A stretch of 64,000 bases of DNA from an uncultured Pelagibacteraceae bacterium (GTDB lineage: Bacteria > Pseudomonadota > Alphaproteobacteria > Pelagibacterales > Pelagibacteraceae), in the NCBI GenBank assembly GCA_902563435.1, contig CACEXE010000003.1, positions 1-64,000 of the forward strand. The letters run 5' to 3'. Below the pieces are notes generated by a model. That model was not told the DNA's origin, made no database searches, and worked only from the letters and a program-made list of their open reading frames with translations. The stretch's first letter is position 1. Each line of letters starts with the position of its first letter. Shown here piece by piece: positions 63,119 through 64,000 of this stretch. Position numbers and translations under genes: made by a program.

Positions 63119-64000
63119 TTAATTTTACTTTTTTTGAATTTTTAACTATTTTTCCAATTATATAGGGTTTAAATTTTTTTCCAAAATAGTTACTTACTGA
63201 ATTGAAATTTCTAGGATTTGTGACTAAACAAAAGCCTACGCCACAATTGAAGGTCTTTAACATTTCTTTCTCACTTACACCCATTTTATATAACCATTTA
63301 AAAATTTTTAATGTTTTGACTCTATTTAAACCTATTTCAGCACATAAATTTTTTGGTATTATTCTTTGGATATTATCCACTAGACCTCCACCAGTTATAT
63401 TTGCACATCCATTTATTAAATTTTTTTCATTAATAAGAGATAATTCTTTTACATAAATTTTAGTTGGTCTAATTAATTCGTCTTTGAGAAATTTGTTTGT
63501 TTTTAAATTTATTTTTTTCTTTTTTAAGAGATATCTTACTAAGGAATAACCATTAGAGTGGAGTCCATTAGAAGGTACAGCTAAAATAAGATCATTATTT
63601 CTAATTTTTTTATTAAGTATTTTTTTCTTTTCAACAAGACCAACAGCGAAACCCGCTAAATCAAATTTCCCTCTTGTATACGTTCCCGGCATTTCAGCAG
63701 TTTCGCCACCAACTAATTTGCAACCAGCAATATCACATCCCTTAACAATTCCTCTCACTAAATGTTTTAATTTTCTCAAATTTATTTTGCTAATAGAAAT
63801 GTAGTCTAAGAATAAATAAGGTTTCGCTCCTTGGACGACCAAATCATTTACACACATCGCAACAAGATCTATTCCAATTGTGTCAAATTTATTTAGATCA
63901 TTTGCAATCTCAATTTTTGTTCCAACTCCATCAGTGCTAGTAACGATGTGAGGGTCTTTTAGTTGTTTAGGTATTGGAGAGATTGCTCCAAAGCCTCCTA
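63099..64000 (-). CDS. purM: Phosphoribosylformylglycinamidine cyclo-ligase, partial (5' end beyond the window)
   Basis: AIR synthetase, which closes the imidazole ring with ATP. The frame stays open to the right edge, so the N-terminus is missing; about 300 residues are visible. They begin GGFGAISPIPKQ and include TSTDGVGTKIEIA (ATP/metal site), DLVAMCVNDLVVQGAKP, GGETAEMPGTY and NITGGGLVDNIQRI, all in the usual order. An internal ATG at 63857 is not the start, because conserved sequence continues upstream of it. Confidence 0.95.
   Translation of the reverse strand, partial: GGFGAISPIPKQLKDPHIVTSTDGVGTKIEIANDLNKFDTIGIDLVAMCVNDLVVQGAKPYLFLDYISISKINLRKLKHLVRGIVKGCDIAGCKLVGGETAEMPGTYTRGKFDLAGFAVGLVEKKKILNKKIRNNDLILAVPSNGLHSNGYSLVRYLLKKKKINLKTNKFLKDELIRPTKIYVKELSLINEKNLINGCANITGGGLVDNIQRIIPKNLCAEIGLNRVKTLKIFKWLYKMGVSEKEMLKTFNCGVGFCLVTNPRNFNSVSNYFGKKFKPYIIGKIVKNSKKVKLSGKISW

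Noticed and set aside
1-64000. tRNA, rRNA, CRISPR, insertion sequences, prophage or integration sites
   Set aside because: Gaps between genes are too short for most of these, and no repeat array, transposase, integrase or cloverleaf-like segment was seen.

Overview
This 64 kb window is almost certainly from a SAR11-clade alphaproteobacterium (Pelagibacterales). The base composition is very AT-rich, coding density is near total, and genes overlap or abut on both strands. Family content also fits: a TRAP transporter, several EamA permeases, a PQQ-type sugar dehydrogenase, NAD-linked formate dehydrogenase, and the alphaproteobacterial lptF-lptG-lptD-surA-pdxA-rsmA order. No rRNA, tRNA, insertion sequence, prophage, CRISPR array or replication origin is visible. 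No gene-free stretch exceeds 300 bases.

Layout. 0-7.3 kb: phospholipid head-group genes (psd, pssA), a glycosyltransferase-like gene, rlmE, guaB (an IMP dehydrogenase that lacks its CBS domains), a small TPR-like gene, guaA, gloA and panB. 7.3-14.6 kb: a TerC-like membrane protein, a dctP/dctQ/dctM TRAP transporter with an internal hairpin terminator, and the three 5-oxoprolinase genes pxpA, pxpB, pxpC plus an EamA permease. 14.6-24.3 kb: a lipid-modification and photolyase island (FAD oxidoreductase, DUF1365, Cfa-like methyltransferase, DUF3833 lipoprotein, SDRs, DUF2256, DCC thiol oxidoreductase, bacterial cryptochrome/photolyase), then a PQQ sugar dehydrogenase and a DadA-like oxidase. 24.3-34.7 kb: transporters, msrA, formate dehydrogenase, an isolated U-type Fe-S scaffold, an arginine:glycine amidinotransferase next to a threonine aldolase, a run of very small genes behind yajQ, and a D-2-hydroxyacid dehydrogenase.

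34.7-50.7 kb: two Gfo/Idh/MocA dehydrogenases, an MFS and an EamA permease, gshB and gshA, a DUF255 thioredoxin-fold protein, an HD-domain protein, purF, cvpA, an MMPL/RND protein, dnaB, and the rplI-rpsR-rpsF ribosomal group. 50.7-64 kb: fabD-fabG-acpP-gmk, the outer-membrane assembly run rsmA-pdxA-surA-lptD-lptG-lptF, pepA, ndk, purN and a purM that runs off the right edge.

Together the window holds much of purine synthesis (purF, purM, purN, guaB, guaA, gmk, ndk), lipopolysaccharide export, fatty-acid initiation, glutathione synthesis with a possible pyroglutamate salvage route, formate oxidation, and amino-acid uptake. The observations most worth a second look are the CBS-less IMP dehydrogenase, the lipid/photolyase island with a photolyase-like protein missing the usual Fe-S cysteine pair and an SDR missing its catalytic Tyr, the amidinotransferase/threonine aldolase pair, the TRAP-PxpABC neighbourhood, and several genes of 30-60 codons. 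All functions are read from sequence motifs and remembered family features; no search was run.
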